The notes: generated by a model from the letters alone, not told the origin. 64,000 bases of DNA from Primulina eburnea (GCF_022965805.1 NC_133101.1:3534001-3598000); one strand, 5' to 3'. Positions 35,849 to 47,337 are shown, numbered from the stretch's first letter. A program made the numbers and translations.

Positions 35849-35948
35849 GCTATGATTAACAAGTTTTATGCTCCAAATGACAAAATTCTTGGCCTGCACT
35901 GCAATTGTGGATTCAAGGGTATTTTAGGACGTCGTTGCTGATTCTATT

Positions 35949-37086
35949 TGTCACGCCCCGGGACAGGGGTTGGTTGACACCGGCGTTGCTCTCAAATATT
36001 ACATTCGAAAACAACAAGCCTCAGAAGTACAGAATCTCATAAACCAGTCTTTTATTCATAATACGAAATAAATCAATTGTCTGTTACAACTCGAATACTG
36101 ATGTTTTACAGCGGAAATGTAAAACCAAATATTACAGTATCTTAACAGATGCAGCGGAATGAAAATAAACATAAAATGAGAACAACAGTCTTCTTCACCA
36201 GCCCCAGAACTGGATCTGTTCCTCTTCTTCTAACATTTCTTCAGTACTCTTATCTGAGATGGGTTTGGTGGGTGAGTGATATGATTGTCACTCAGTAAGC
36301 AGGGGCGGGAATAACTACCAGTTTTCGAAATCGTTTTCAACAGAAACAGTAATACAATAATATACAGAAAACTCATATTTTCATAACAGAAATCAGAATT
36401 CAGAATTTACATGTTTCAGAACAGAAATCAGAATTATTAAGCACTGAGCACGTTAGTGAATTTCATGGCTAAATTGATATCAGTCCCCTATATGTTCTCT
36501 CCTCTAAGGGGTGAGGTCAGAATCAGAATCAGAATTCAGAAATGTTCAGAATATATATTCCTACCATTAGTTCACTAGGGAGTTTCAGTGCTTCAAAACA
36601 TATACCAGAATTAACATACAGAAACAGACTTTAAAACAGAATTATCAAACGGATTTCAAGTTATTTATATATAGGCCCACTTACCGTGAATTGCTAGAGT
36701 TTCGGTTGAAGTCTACTGAAATCTACTTGCCTCGCTACTGGATTTTACAGCTTCGAAAATGCACTCTCTTAGCTCTAATATTTCAAGTGACAACTCAAGA
36801 TTTTGGTAAACCAATTCAGGTGTTTGACGGTGATATTTATAGGCAATGTTTCTGACTGTTAGGCTCCCAATTAATGGCCATAATCTGCCATTAACCGCCT
36901 TTATTCCAGGTTAATGCTTCAGTTACAAGTCTAAGCTGAATCAGTAACTGTCTGCTGGAATCTTGCGCTGCTGAATTCTTCTTCTGCTGGATTCTATATG
37001 CTGGAATTATGTCTGCTGGAATTGTGTCGGCTGGAAATATCATCTTCTGAATTATTGACTGCTGCTGGAAATTTCAGGTTCTCACA
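35949..37086 (-). mobile_element. Gypsy solo LTR in the RLP 3' flank
   Basis: A 1138-bp LTR beginning TGTGAGAACCTG and ending GGGGCGTGACA on the minus strand, flanked by TSD CTATT (35944-35948 and 37087-37091). There is no internal region, so it arose by LTR-LTR recombination. It belongs to a different family from the chromovirus at 26130-34943 despite the shared CGTGACA end. It carries the CTCTAAGGGGTGAGG word common to both. Confidence 0.88.
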
Positions 37087-37091
37087 CTATT

Positions 37092-39059
37092 CCTAATAAC
37101 CGGTTTCAGATATTGAGAATGAGATCGAGGAGAGAAAGCAAACATAGTCTTGAGGTTGATATTTTTGGCAAAGACGTATAGATACTTTGTTTCGTAATAT
37201 TTTTGTTTTGCTGGTATTTTTACTTTCCGTTGTTTTTGTGTTTATTTAACTCTTTGCGGTTCTATTTTACTGTCCAATGGAGACAAGAATTTACTTTCTT
37301 TTCAGTCTGATGATAAGCTGTTGCAGCATGTAATCTATATCTGTACATGTATATATTATCTATCTATCTATCTATATATAAAAGTGGGGAAAACTACATT
37401 TTTTGTCCAATTTGTTTACTTTTTTGCGATTTTTGGTTCATTATGTTGTCTGATTTCAGTTTCAGTACGCGATTTGGGAAGGAATATATAGATTTTTTTG
37501 TCTAAATTTTCCATTTTCGTATTGAATATATCTTGGATGAATTTTTCATTTAAACCAGCAAGCAATGTAGTGGGGGCAATAATTCTTTCCTGTTGTATAA
37601 AGGGAAAATCTCAGTGTCTAAATTTTCCATTTTCGTATTGAATATATCTTTTTGAATTTTTCTAATTGATGACATGCTCCGATGCTATATTAGTATTTTA
37701 TTTTTCCAATGATACATCAGTAGTCCGGTGAAATAGGACTGAAAACCAAAAAAAATCAAAGTTAGTATTTTTTTTTTTAAATATCTAACTTTAAATTTTA
37801 TTTATCCTAAATATCCTTGCATATTTTTTAAAATTCTCAATATGTCATCCACAAATTTTGATAAATTATTAACTTAAAAAGTTCTTTTTTAATTAAATTT
37901 ACTTGAACAAATTAAGAAAATATCAAATTTTTATTTTTAAAAATTGTTCCAAAGAACATCAATTTTTTTCTAAATTATAATTATAAAATAATATTATACC
38001 ATTTTAGTAATTTTGACAACAAAAAAATCTTATAATATCAAACAGATTACCATCTTTTTTAAGTAGTTTAAATAAGTTTATCTAAACACACATTAAAAAC
38101 TTGTTTTTAAAATAAGATTATATAACTTATAAGTTCATAAAACAGCTTGTAAGACATAGAAGCTTATAAAATATTTTAAATAAGTTTAGTCAAACACACT
38201 CTAAATAAGAGCCTACTTATAGCATTAGGCCAATTTTAAATGTTCAAATAAAGATACGAATGTTCCTATATTAATTCTTACTCAAAATAAAACCAAATTT
38301 GGATTTTTAGCATAGAAGTTTCAAAAATTTAAATAGAATTTGTTCACTTTAATTGGTAACCGCAAAAAAATTACAATACGAAATTCTATTTGCGACATCG
38401 ATTTCTTTTGTCCAATAAATATTTATAGTTGTTATGAATATATTCTTATTACAGAAGATTATCTTATTTAGTCAGATTTAAAATATTTGTAATCAAGATA
38501 AATGTGGCAAGATAATATCTATAAAGATTTGTATGTTTTAATCTTAATCTATAAATAGGATAATTGTGTCCAATGAAAATTGCATCCAAGTATTGACTCA
38601 TATGCAGTAATAGATAATAGTTGAGTCTAATATTGTTAACACAAAATTTATATATAAGTTTTGATGAATCACAAACTAAACTGATCTTCAAGCTATTCAA
38701 CTATTTCGATCTGATAGAGTTCTTTCATCAACACGACTTGAACCAAGTTGTTCGAAAAGAACATATCAACTCGAAGCCCAGTCTGTCAACATTCTCTAAA
38801 CTCAAAAGGTCTATCTATGAGTTTATAGTAAAGTTGTCAGCAAAGATAAAATAAAAGAAAGAAATTATGTCGGTTATCTCTTTCAGCTAGTGTCCAATGA
38901 ATTTGAATTGACAGATATTACATTTTGACAAAACAACAAGGACAAGTGACAATATCTGCATAAATGTCGACTATCCAGTACATCTATGAGTACCGTATAT
39001 ATTTATTGACGTTGAGGACCAACATCTATAAATAGGAATGCATCAAGACTGAATATCTT
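37092..39059. other. AT-rich downstream DNA
   Basis: The first about 200 bp, joined to 35849-35948 across the solo LTR, is probably the RLP 3' UTR. A short TCTA microsatellite lies near 37360-37378. Otherwise AT-rich with no supported gene. Confidence 0.45.
37499..37650 (+). repeat. 36-bp direct repeat 80 bp apart
   Basis: The same 36 bp (TGTCTAAATTTTCCATTTTC and onward to ATATCTT) occurs at 37499-37534 and 37615-37650 without a mismatch that I can see. The intervening DNA is unrelated. Confidence 0.8.
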
Positions 39060-39094
39060 TATTCCTCTAAATCATGTTCATAAAATATTGGCTG

Positions 39095-39350
39095 CAAACT
39101 TTCCACTGAAATCCCAGCGTCTGATTGATAGATTTTGATTTAAGGGATGATTTCAAATCAAAGTATTTGAAATTTATAGATTTGAAATGATTAGGTTGAT
39201 GAGTAGATTTGAAAGTAAAGAAAAAAATATAAGTTAACATAAGAGATTTTAAATTATTTATTCTAATATTAAACAAAATGGATACAATAGATTTGAGGTG
39301 TGGATTTGAAATCAAATCTACTCAAATCTTTGAATCCAAATACAAAGTTT
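39095..39350. mobile_element. MITE copy, inverted relative to 11166-11408
   Basis: Shares AAATCATTCCTT-type and GATTTGAAATCAAATC palindromic words and overall length with the MITE at 11166-11408, in reverse orientation. More diverged than the copies at 48405 and 58236. Confidence 0.5.
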
Positions 39351-39439
39351 TGGTGATTTGGCTTAATTTGTGTTGGGTGTGATTTTTGTAGGAGTCGTGC
39401 ATCTCAAATTAATTTTTTTTTAAAAAAATTAAAAGATGG

Positions 39440-39754
39440 TTTACATTTTTTATATAAAAAAGAAGAAGCTAATTTACAATCTATTTTTTATTTAAACTGA
39501 ACTATTCCCAATTATGTGTGTTTTTTATTTGTTTGTTTACCTAAATTCATAAATGCTTAATTGAGGTACAACCCATTTTCATTCCACTCGTCATACTCAA
39601 GAATCTAGTCGAATCTTATTTTATTTGTACATATCTCAAGTCTTCTATATAAGACAAGTCTTCTCGATCATGTATTATTTATTACATAGAAAAACTTTAT
39701 TCAACTCCAGGGACACATAATGCAATGGGACAAGCGACCTTTAATTTTCTCAAC
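39440..39754 (-). other. Spacer unit S, inverted copy
   Basis: Near-identical to 1-290 and the reverse complement of 10620-10935 and 47940-48235. It opens the block that leads to GRP copy 3. Confidence 0.75.
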
Positions 39755-40140
39755 ACCTCAACTCATTTAATATACACAACACATAAACAATTAACATTTT
39801 CCTCGAAATTTCAAATTCTTTTGCAAAACGTAGCTCATAACTTTTTCATCAAGGTCATAAATCTTCCGGCTTAACTCCACGGAATTGTTCCTCATTTTTC
39901 TGGCTTAATTTCCCAGAATTGATCCTCATCTTTGACGGGACACTCCGACCCGAAGGCCGATATCCACACGCTCGTAAAAATCAGTCATAAATTTGCCAAG
40001 TATAATTTTAAAAAAATCTTTAAAATTTTCCTCATCCTTGCGTAAGCCTCAAAATAAATTTATTTTTTTTATTATGATAACATCTTACTCACCCATTTAA
40101 ATCACCTTTAAAAATATTCTTTTCTATTTTATAAAAACTT
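39755..40140. mobile_element. Insertion of about 385 bp, LTR-like fragment
   Basis: The copy-1 block reads straight through from TTTAATTTTC to ATTATTCTCTTC (270-295). Here about 385 bp intervene, with gypsy-LTR-like content (for example GACGGGACACTCCGACCCGA). No TSD or terminal repeats are clear. Confidence 0.4.
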
Positions 40141-40177
40141 ATGCACTATTCTCTTCTTTAAAATTCATGTACATGTG

Positions 40178-40281
40178 TGACCAGGCTTCTAGCCCAATGG
40201 TCTCACCCGTCGGATTAGCTGGCCTCCCACCTCGGGTTCGATTTCCCTCCCCTACGTGAGTTGTAATAAAAAAAAAAATTA
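40178..40281 (+). mobile_element. tRNA-derived SINE, copy 1
   Basis: A-box-like TAGCCCAATGG and B-box GGGTTCGATTTCC lie near the start and middle, and the 3' end is TTGTAATAA followed by A-rich sequence. Bounded by ATGTACATGTG on both sides (40167-40177 and 40282-40292). Absent from the matching place in the copy-1 block (near 305). Confidence 0.8.
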
Positions 40282-40292
40282 ATGTACATGTG

Positions 40293-40390
40293 AGATCGAG
40301 CTTGTAGCTCAATGGTCTCACCCCTACCGGATTAGCCGGCTCTCGGTTCGATTTCTCTTTTCGCGCGTGTTGTAATAAAAAAAATATATC
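40293..40390 (+). mobile_element. tRNA-derived SINE, copy 2
   Basis: A-box TAGCTCAATGG (40305-40315), B-box GGTTCGATT (40345-40353), 3' end TTGTAATAAAAAAAA. Its 3' side has ATGTACACGTG (40391-40401). Close to but not identical with copy 1, so it is a second insertion rather than a simple duplication. Confidence 0.8.
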
Positions 40391-41125
40391 ATGTACACGT
40401 GCATCCACACGGTACACCCAACACGCATACATTCACAGATTGCAAGTTGATGTAAATATACTATTATATGTGGGTTCCATGAATTTTTTTTTGTAAAAAA
40501 AAAAATTACAAAATTATATTTTTTTATTACAATAATAATATACATAAACGAAAACATTTTTATTAGCGAACAAAAAGTAGTTGCAGTAATAACAATAACA
40601 ACGACAACAAGAATGCCAACAATTATTTTAATGCCGCTCAAATTTCATCAATGACTACCTTATTTAAAAAACTAGGTACACATCCATTTCAAAGTTGGAT
40701 CAAAGTATTTTTTTTTTGTACTCGTATTTTACCCGCGCAATTAACGTAATGTTATTTTATGTAATAAATTATTAAAATTATTAAGTATTAACATTTGAAA
40801 TCTATTAAAATTATTGATTTAATATAATGAATATATTTAAATTTAAAATATTATTATAAAAAATTATTATATAAAAAATGTTTATATACATTTAAATGAG
40901 GATAACAATTTTCTACCGTTAAATTAATTTATTTATCTTGATTGAGTGTAAATGTTACTAACAAAAATAAATCTAAAAAATCATATATTATTTTGTTTAT
41001 CAAGAGTTTAAAAAATTAATAAATATTTTTCAAAAATTCAAAATTTTTGTCTTTTATTAGATGAATAAATTTTTGATTAAAAATATTAATTATTTTTTAG
41101 AACATGTTAAAAATATTTTTATTGA

Positions 41126-41126
<1 letters not shown>

Positions 41127-41189
<63 letters not shown>

Positions 41190-41190
41190 T
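41127..41190 (+). repeat. (AAT)n microsatellite
   Basis: About 20 AAT/ATA trinucleotide units within AT-rich DNA missing from the copy-1 block. Confidence 0.9.
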
Positions 41191-41574
41191 CAATTAACGC
41201 ACATTAAATATACCGAAATTCATGACGACGATCTTTTAAAAGTTGGAAAACATGATATTATAAAATTTATATTTTATTTAATATGATAGAGAATTGTGAT
41301 AACTAAATATATAAAAGTGACTCAAAACCACAACTACTGTTAAATGAAATGATATAAGTAATGTAGACACTTAAATGTAGTTTCTATTTTCAAGAGACAT
41401 CAAATTAAAATTTGAATTTTAAAAAAAAAAATTAAAATGCTTCACATTTATTCATTTAATTACACATTTATTTTCTATTTATTTTCAAATATTTAATTAG
41501 TTAGATGAATACATTAATACTAATTAGTTTTTTTATGGTATTTTTTTTATGGGCACTTTGTAAATATGACAAAA

Positions 41575-41579
<5 letters not shown>

Positions 41580-41632
<53 letters not shown>
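41580..41632. repeat. (TA)n microsatellite
   Basis: Uninterrupted TA run of about 53 bp. Confidence 0.92.
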
Positions 41633-41641
<9 letters not shown>

Positions 41642-42544
41642 AATATATTCTATTTTATTAAAGTTGAGGACATGATAATAACCACATAAGGACACCAAAT
41701 TTTTCTTCCAACTTTACTCTTATATGATACTAATATTACACTTTTGTTTGTTTTTGTTTTTTTTTTTAAATTTCAACACACACTTTTATTTTTATTTTTT
41801 TATTTCAACAATTCAAATATCAGTTTTGTCCCTCCATAATTTGTCAAATTTCACCTTAATCAATCGATAATGATAAAAAAACTGTACACACACGCATCGT
41901 GTATGCAGAATAACTAGTATTAATAAAGCGAGAGAGGTTAATAGTAACTACTTTTGGTGAGGTTTTTTCTAATATTCCAAAATTGCCCTTAATGTTTTTT
42001 TTATATTAATAAAGTATTAAACGTTTAATGAAAGATAAATGTTGTTTAGTGAATAAAGTGTTGATTTCCTAAGTTCAAGTATGAGTTCAATCCCTATTTG
42101 GTTCATTTTATTGAACAACTCCCATTTTATTTATTTTTCATTTTTTTAAAAAAAATTTAATATTTCAAAATTGCAGTTTAGTCAGTCACTATTATGGTAT
42201 GACCTCATTTAAAAATAAACCAAATTAATTATAAAAAAAATGTATAACGTGCTAAATGTGACTAGGATATATTATAATTGCATGTAGTTACATTTATAAC
42301 ACATACAAATTCACAATAACTATTCATTATGTATGTACCGATTTGTGTTCATCCAGACTAGACGAGTTAACGCACGCAGACTAAGTTTATATTACAGAAA
42401 GTTGAACAACATTATTTTTTTTGCCCAAACCTCGAATTGTTTCTTGTTGATCTGAATCTTAACGTATTTCATTGAATGAATTCTCTCAAAAGATATATGT
42501 GATGTAGTAGTAGAATTCAAGTGTAGATCGATGTTTCATTGATT

Positions 42545-43345
42545 TCAAGGCTTGGCATGCCGACCTTCTCGACCGGCATAGTCGGGATGACAACAGCAAT
42601 TTGGACCACCGTAATATGGACCACCGTAAAATCCTCTACGACAGCATAACAGGTCACAGGGTCGAGGTCCAATAGTACCACCTGTGAGCATAGAATTTGA
42701 CGTGTTTTTTTTGTTCGGTATTTCCGGGTTTTTATACCAGTGAAAATAATAAATTGATTCCGTCAGTTGATCTAATTATGATTTTGATCCAATTAACTTA
42801 TCAAACTTTCGTATCAGTCCAATAATTTTATATTTTATTCAAAAGCTTGGGATTGGGCCAACACATTTTGGAAATAAAATAATAATTATGTAGAGTCTGT
42901 GGACAACGATGAATTAATTTTCTTTTTTTTAATTAAAAAAATAGCCTTATTATTACTCTATAAAAACACCTCATAAACATAGCCTCCTCATATTTTTCTC
43001 ACATTTCACTTAAAATCTCCATCATCAAATCATTAACTATTTCAATTGAAAATGATAATAAAGAAAAAAAAGATGCAAAATGATTGTTTTAAGTTTGATT
43101 CGAGGATGAAGTCTTCCAAATTAAAAATAATAATAATTTAATGATGGAGTATGCTGAAATGGTTATATCAGAAAGTGCAAGTTGTCAAATATCCTAACAA
43201 AATAGTATACACATTCAAAGCAAATATTCTTACCATCATTCTTTGCAATGGGAGTCTCAGTCAATTCCCTTGCAGCTACCTCGGAGGAAATGAGAAGAAA
43301 TGTGGCAATTAAAATGCCAAGAAATAGAAGTCCCTTGAGCCCCAT
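42545..43345 (-). CDS. GRP copy 3: small secreted cysteine/glycine-rich peptide, long-loop form
   Basis: Exon 1 is 43345..43234 and exon 2 is 42681..42545, joined in phase 1 (GTAAG donor, CACAG acceptor) to give 82 residues. The signal peptide (1-25, ending SSEVAA) and RELTETPIAKND are followed by a tail with frame CX3CCX14CCC. The loop between cysteine groups is the longest in the cluster and contains two GGP repeats (FYGGPYYGGPN). It ends AGREGRHAKP. The flanks and intron are close to those of copy 1, so this pair is the youngest duplication; the loop length is the main difference. Secreted; role unknown. Confidence 0.72.
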
Positions 43346-43970
43346 GTTCGGTTTGGTTTTGAATAAGAATTAATGTAGGCACATTCGAATCTTAATTTAA
43401 AGAATCAAAATTGGGATGCTATGAGTAGGCCCTTATCTAGCCGGGGAAAATAATTTTGTTGGTCATTAATTTTTTATTTTATTTTGAGTTTTGGTTCAAT
43501 AAATTCTTGAAGTTTATTTTGATTCAATAACTTTGATATTTTTTTTTTGTTTTCAGTCATGTTTCATTGAAATATTAACGTGACATTGCAAAATACTAAT
43601 TTGACATTGTAAAATATTAACATAATATTAGAAATTACTAATGTACCATAGAAAATTGTTGATGTGGTCGAAGTCATGTTAACAATTCGACAAAAATAAC
43701 AATGACGAAAATTGCTTTACGTATTAAGCTGGCTATTGAGGAAATGTCTTTGAAATAGCTTGCGAGGGTCGGGCGTATGTCTTACTTCAAAATTCATTTA
43801 ATTCCGAAAATGACACACTTGTCTTCTTCCCCTTATAAGTGTGCCACGATATCACTCAAGTATTGTGGTTAACTAGAGTACCACGTATACGCATTACATT
43901 TATAAATAGTGATTGCGCTCATATAAGACAAGTGACCACATAAACACAAACTATTTTAATTGTGCTGTAA
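43346..43970. other. 5' flank of GRP copy 3
   Basis: Almost the same as 2541-3155. It lacks the TATAAATA box present before copies 2 and 4. Confidence 0.65.
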
Positions 43971-44425
43971 TATTTTCATATAAAAATAAAACATTTAAGT
44001 GCGATTATTATCCTACAGCATTTAGAAATGACTAAATATATATCATATATTTAATATGAGGTTAATAGTCATAAACAAGTGTCATTAAGAGGAGGTTCAT
44101 AACCATGAATAATGACATTTACGGAAGATAAATGACAATGAATGGAGTGACCATTCACCTTACCTTTGGAGGCATATGAATAGAGGCTTTGGTTTAGTGT
44201 AAAATCGCACCAAAAATCCTCCCAAATCACTCATAAGTCTCGACCACTTCAAGCAAAGAGGAGAGGCTGCATTCGGCCATTGTAGTGCTATCAAAGTGCT
44301 GCCCAAATCGTGACTGAGGTGCTACCCAAGTGATGCTCGTGTTCGACCCAAGTTTTACCCAATTATCGGTTAAGTTTAAATCGTACATTTGAACCAAAAG
44401 TAAGTGGGCTTTTGATATATATATA

Positions 44426-44485
<60 letters not shown>

Positions 44486-44678
44486 GTTTATATATATACG
44501 AATTTGTTACCCCCGCACACCAGGTGTGTAGGGTATCATGAGCACCGCCTACGTGGCGGTGCATGATTGGTCAGCCTTTTTAAAAAAAAACAAAACAAAA
44601 AATTTTGTGTGGCTGTGGGCGTGCCACGTAGGCAGGCGCCCACAGGTGTGCAGGAAAAGAGTGTGCAGGGTATCATTG

Positions 44679-44747
<69 letters not shown>

Positions 44748-44782
44748 TTGGCACACTTGTTCATTGTAAGTGTTTTTATATA

Positions 44783-44841
<59 letters not shown>

Positions 44842-45659
44842 TGTATATTCGATACAGTTTTGCACACTTATTTTGTTCGATAAGTGGGTTTTTGCTATAT
44901 ATATTTCTTCGTAAGTGAGTTTTTGATGTACTTTTATGTACACTTACAATTTGATATATATTGACATACTTGTTCTTCATAAGTGTGTCCACGTTTGCAC
45001 AAAAATAAATTATGTATGATTCTTGAAATTCGATCGATATATGTTATTCCTTCGATTTGCTAAATGATATTTGAAAGCATGTTTGAGAAAAATATTTTTG
45101 AAGGCACTGTTATGATTCGCATTTGAAATGGTCAGAAAATTCCGACATTTGATTTTGCCCTGATGTAGTGAGATATAATAACCGATGATATGACATCCCC
45201 CCTTAGAAGATATAACTTAGGGAACTGATCAGTTAGCCATGTAAAATAAGATGATTTTCAGTGTCATTTGTTTGATTTAATATGATATGATATGATTTGA
45301 ACATGTTGTCTGTATTCAAATGTTATATGTATATATATGTATATGTAGTTGTTATCAACTATGATCGATCGACCCCTACTAGCTGAGTGTTTCCCCAAAC
45401 ACTCACCCCTTACTCTAAACTCTCCAGAGAAGAACAAAGTTCAAGTAGACGAGGATGAATATGACATGCTTTGGTGTTGAAGTTTCGAGATATGAAGATT
45501 TCTCGCTTATGTTCTTCTTAAGTTTTGATTCAAGTTGTACAACGCTTCCACACATTTGATTTCGTTTTGGAATTTATCGCTGTAAGACAAGATTATTTTG
45601 AGTTATTTATGAAATAGACTGGTTTTAGTTTATACTAACCCCGGTCTCGAGGCGTGACA
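43971..45659 (+). mobile_element. Gypsy-type LTR with inner insertions
   Basis: Ends CCGGTCTCGAGGCGTGACA at 45659 and is followed by a primer site. The body (44050-44220 and 44840-45480) matches 3480-4320. Extra material at about 44221-44840 includes several (TA)n runs and a GC-rich insertion. The left LTR end is not defined. Confidence 0.55.
44425..44850. repeat. Cluster of (TA)n runs with embedded GC-rich palindromic insert
   Basis: TA runs lie at about 44430-44482, 44684-44744 and 44780-44845. Between the first two (about 44505-44690) is a GC-rich segment with GTGTGTAGGGTATCATGAGC at one side and GTGTGCAGGGTATCATTGCT at the other, and inverted CACCGCCTACGTGGCGGTGC. This looks like a small transposon that landed in TA-rich DNA. 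The frames of I/Y repeats here are not genes. Confidence 0.5.
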
Positions 45660-45663
45660 TTTT

Positions 45664-45677
45664 AGTGGTATCAGAGA
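45664..45677 (+). other. Primer-binding site, altered tRNA-Met type
   Basis: TGGTATCAGAGAC follows the LTR end by a few bases. The usual motif is TGGTATCAGAGC; here an extra A breaks the match near its end. What follows is leader-like sequence, not gag. Confidence 0.65.
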
Positions 45678-47140
45678 CGCCATGTTCATAATCCGGCTAA
45701 AGATTTTGATAGACAAAATTTGATGAAATTAATTTTTTGCAAAAACTTAGTCATTCATATTTACCCCAATCTTAGATTTGGAACTTGTGAATTCCCATAG
45801 GAAACTCAAGAATTCGATTCCATTACTTATTCCGAACTGCTCTCGGTGTATTGTCTTCAAACCATATGTCAATTCTCGAATTTTCCATCTTTGAGAAAAT
45901 ATTCAGAAAAACCCTTTCTGAAGCAATTCTCGATTGAGATGACTCTGAAATTTACTGTTTGATGTTTATTCACGACCTTATCATTTTGTAAGCCTTCCAT
46001 TGTTTTTCAGGAAATGACTTTGTACGTCCTTCATAACCACGCTCAATTTTTGCTATTTTTGGAAATTTTCATAGAACTTATAACTTCACGTAGGAAACTC
46101 GTAATCCAATTCTGTCAATTGTTTCTTAATCCTCATGAATTATTTTTAATACACATGAAAATATTTTGACGTTTTTTTTACTATTCCATTGATTCAGCAC
46201 CGAAAATTTGTTATCCATACGAATATGCATGTTAAAAAAAATCTCATAATCTTTGATGGGGAAGTAGAATTTAATTTGAGAAAATAAAAAATTTAGGAAT
46301 TATTGTTTATGTGAATCGGACGATTGAAATTTCAACCTTCTAGGATATTATTTTTGAGATTTAAGTTAGTTTGACAATATTGTGTCGTAGTTTGACTTTT
46401 AAAAATTTTATATTAGTGAAAATGTCTAAATACAAAATAATAATAATGATGATTGACAACTAGTGTTTACATCACATGGTAAAAAATATAAAATATGATT
46501 TTTGGGATTTATATGAAATCGATTTTGAGACTAGTCTTTATATTAAAAGGTCAAGAGAAAATTTGAGATTTTTATTGTTCAGATTTAAGTTAGACTGATT
46601 TTAGGATTAGTGTCTATATTAAATCATCGTTAGAAAGTATTAAGTCATGATTTTTCGGGTTTAATTTAGATTGAAATTTAAGTGAGAAGGTGATACTCAT
46701 GAATAAATTTTCAATAGAATTAACAAATTATATTTAGAATTTTCAATAGAGTCATGTGATTAAATGCTTCTTATTTTAGAAATGTAAAAACATTCATTGA
46801 TCCAAAATTTAGCACTCAATTAATTACTAATTATAACAAATAAAATTGAATTAATGGCCTTAAAAAGGTTACCATATATCTTTTCTAAAGTCTCTATATA
46901 AATACCTTATCTTGAATGAAGAAGTCACACCAAGATTCACAATCATCTTATATTTTTGAGTCATCGCTCAAGCTAGTCTCGAACAAAAGATTGCTCAACT
47001 TCGTGATCGAAAATGATGACCCAAGCCAAGACCTTTAGCAACCTCGAGCACGAAATCAAGCATGTACAAATAATGATATTTAAATGAGTTGAGGATATTA
47101 TTTAAAAATATGTACAAATAATTATTTAAATTTTTTTTAT
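45678..47140 (+). other. Gypsy leader remnant and AT-rich DNA
   Basis: The first about 500 bp look like the leader of a gypsy element (GTTCATAATCCGGCTAAAG and onward) with no gag after it. About 46700-47060 includes a TATA-like CTCTATATAAATACC and could be another LTR fragment. No gene. Confidence 0.4.
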
Positions 47141-47337
47141 CTTGGGCGATTTTAATTTCACTTTAGATAAATTTTTTATCGGCATCAATCTAATTCCGAC
47201 CAAAGACTTTGCTAATTTCTTGGATACGACTTCGATGATAATGCGAAGTAAAATGGTTATCTATTACTTCACGTGCGTGTAATTATCTACTTATGACTTC
47301 ATTGAATATGCGAAGTAAATCATTGAAATTCTACTAG
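47140..47337 (-). mobile_element. CACTA (En/Spm) transposon end
   Basis: The terminus reads CACTAGTAGAATTTC on the minus strand (47337 inward), the hallmark of CACTA ends. Subterminal TACTTCGCAT words repeat in both directions (about 47240-47320). The other end and any transposase are absent. Confidence 0.55.

Larger units (their letters stand above)
23964..35855 (+). pseudogene. LRR receptor-like protein (EIX/Cf type), split by a retrotransposon
   Basis: The first part, 23964-26129 (722 codons), has a signal peptide (residues 1-27), an LRR N-terminal cap with a paired-cysteine CC-W motif (about 35-75), and many LDLS-x-N repeats. The element at 26130-34943 interrupts it within a codon run ending TTTGC. 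Coding resumes at 34949 with more LRRs, a GNPGLCGLP cap, an acidic stretch, a membrane segment (FYICMAFGFVFGVWGIFGLI, about residues 936-959) and a short tail. A 94-nt intron (35755-35848, GT..AG) precedes the final codons and stop at 35855. Exon lengths 2166+806+7 nt equal 993 codons, so the frame is otherwise open. As it stands, translation runs 8 residues into the LTR and stops at 26156, giving a 730-residue product without a membrane anchor. There is no kinase domain. Family members sense extracellular ligands, often in immunity; the ligand is unknown. Confidence 0.88.
40402..42544. other. Duplicated AT-rich flank of GRP copy 3
   Basis: Matches 306-1636 with added insertions between about 40430-40735 and 41010-41925. 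No gene is supported. Confidence 0.55.

Noticed and set aside
38464..38854. Overlapping 77-78 codon frames on both strands
   Set aside because: No family resemblance and AT-rich composition; opposite-strand overlap suggests chance.
40178..40390. Possible tRNA genes (A- and B-box matches)
   Set aside because: No cloverleaf; A-rich tails and target-site duplications identify SINEs.
44536..44992. Several frames made of repeated I and Y residues
   Set aside because: They are translations of (TA)n microsatellites in both strands, not genes.
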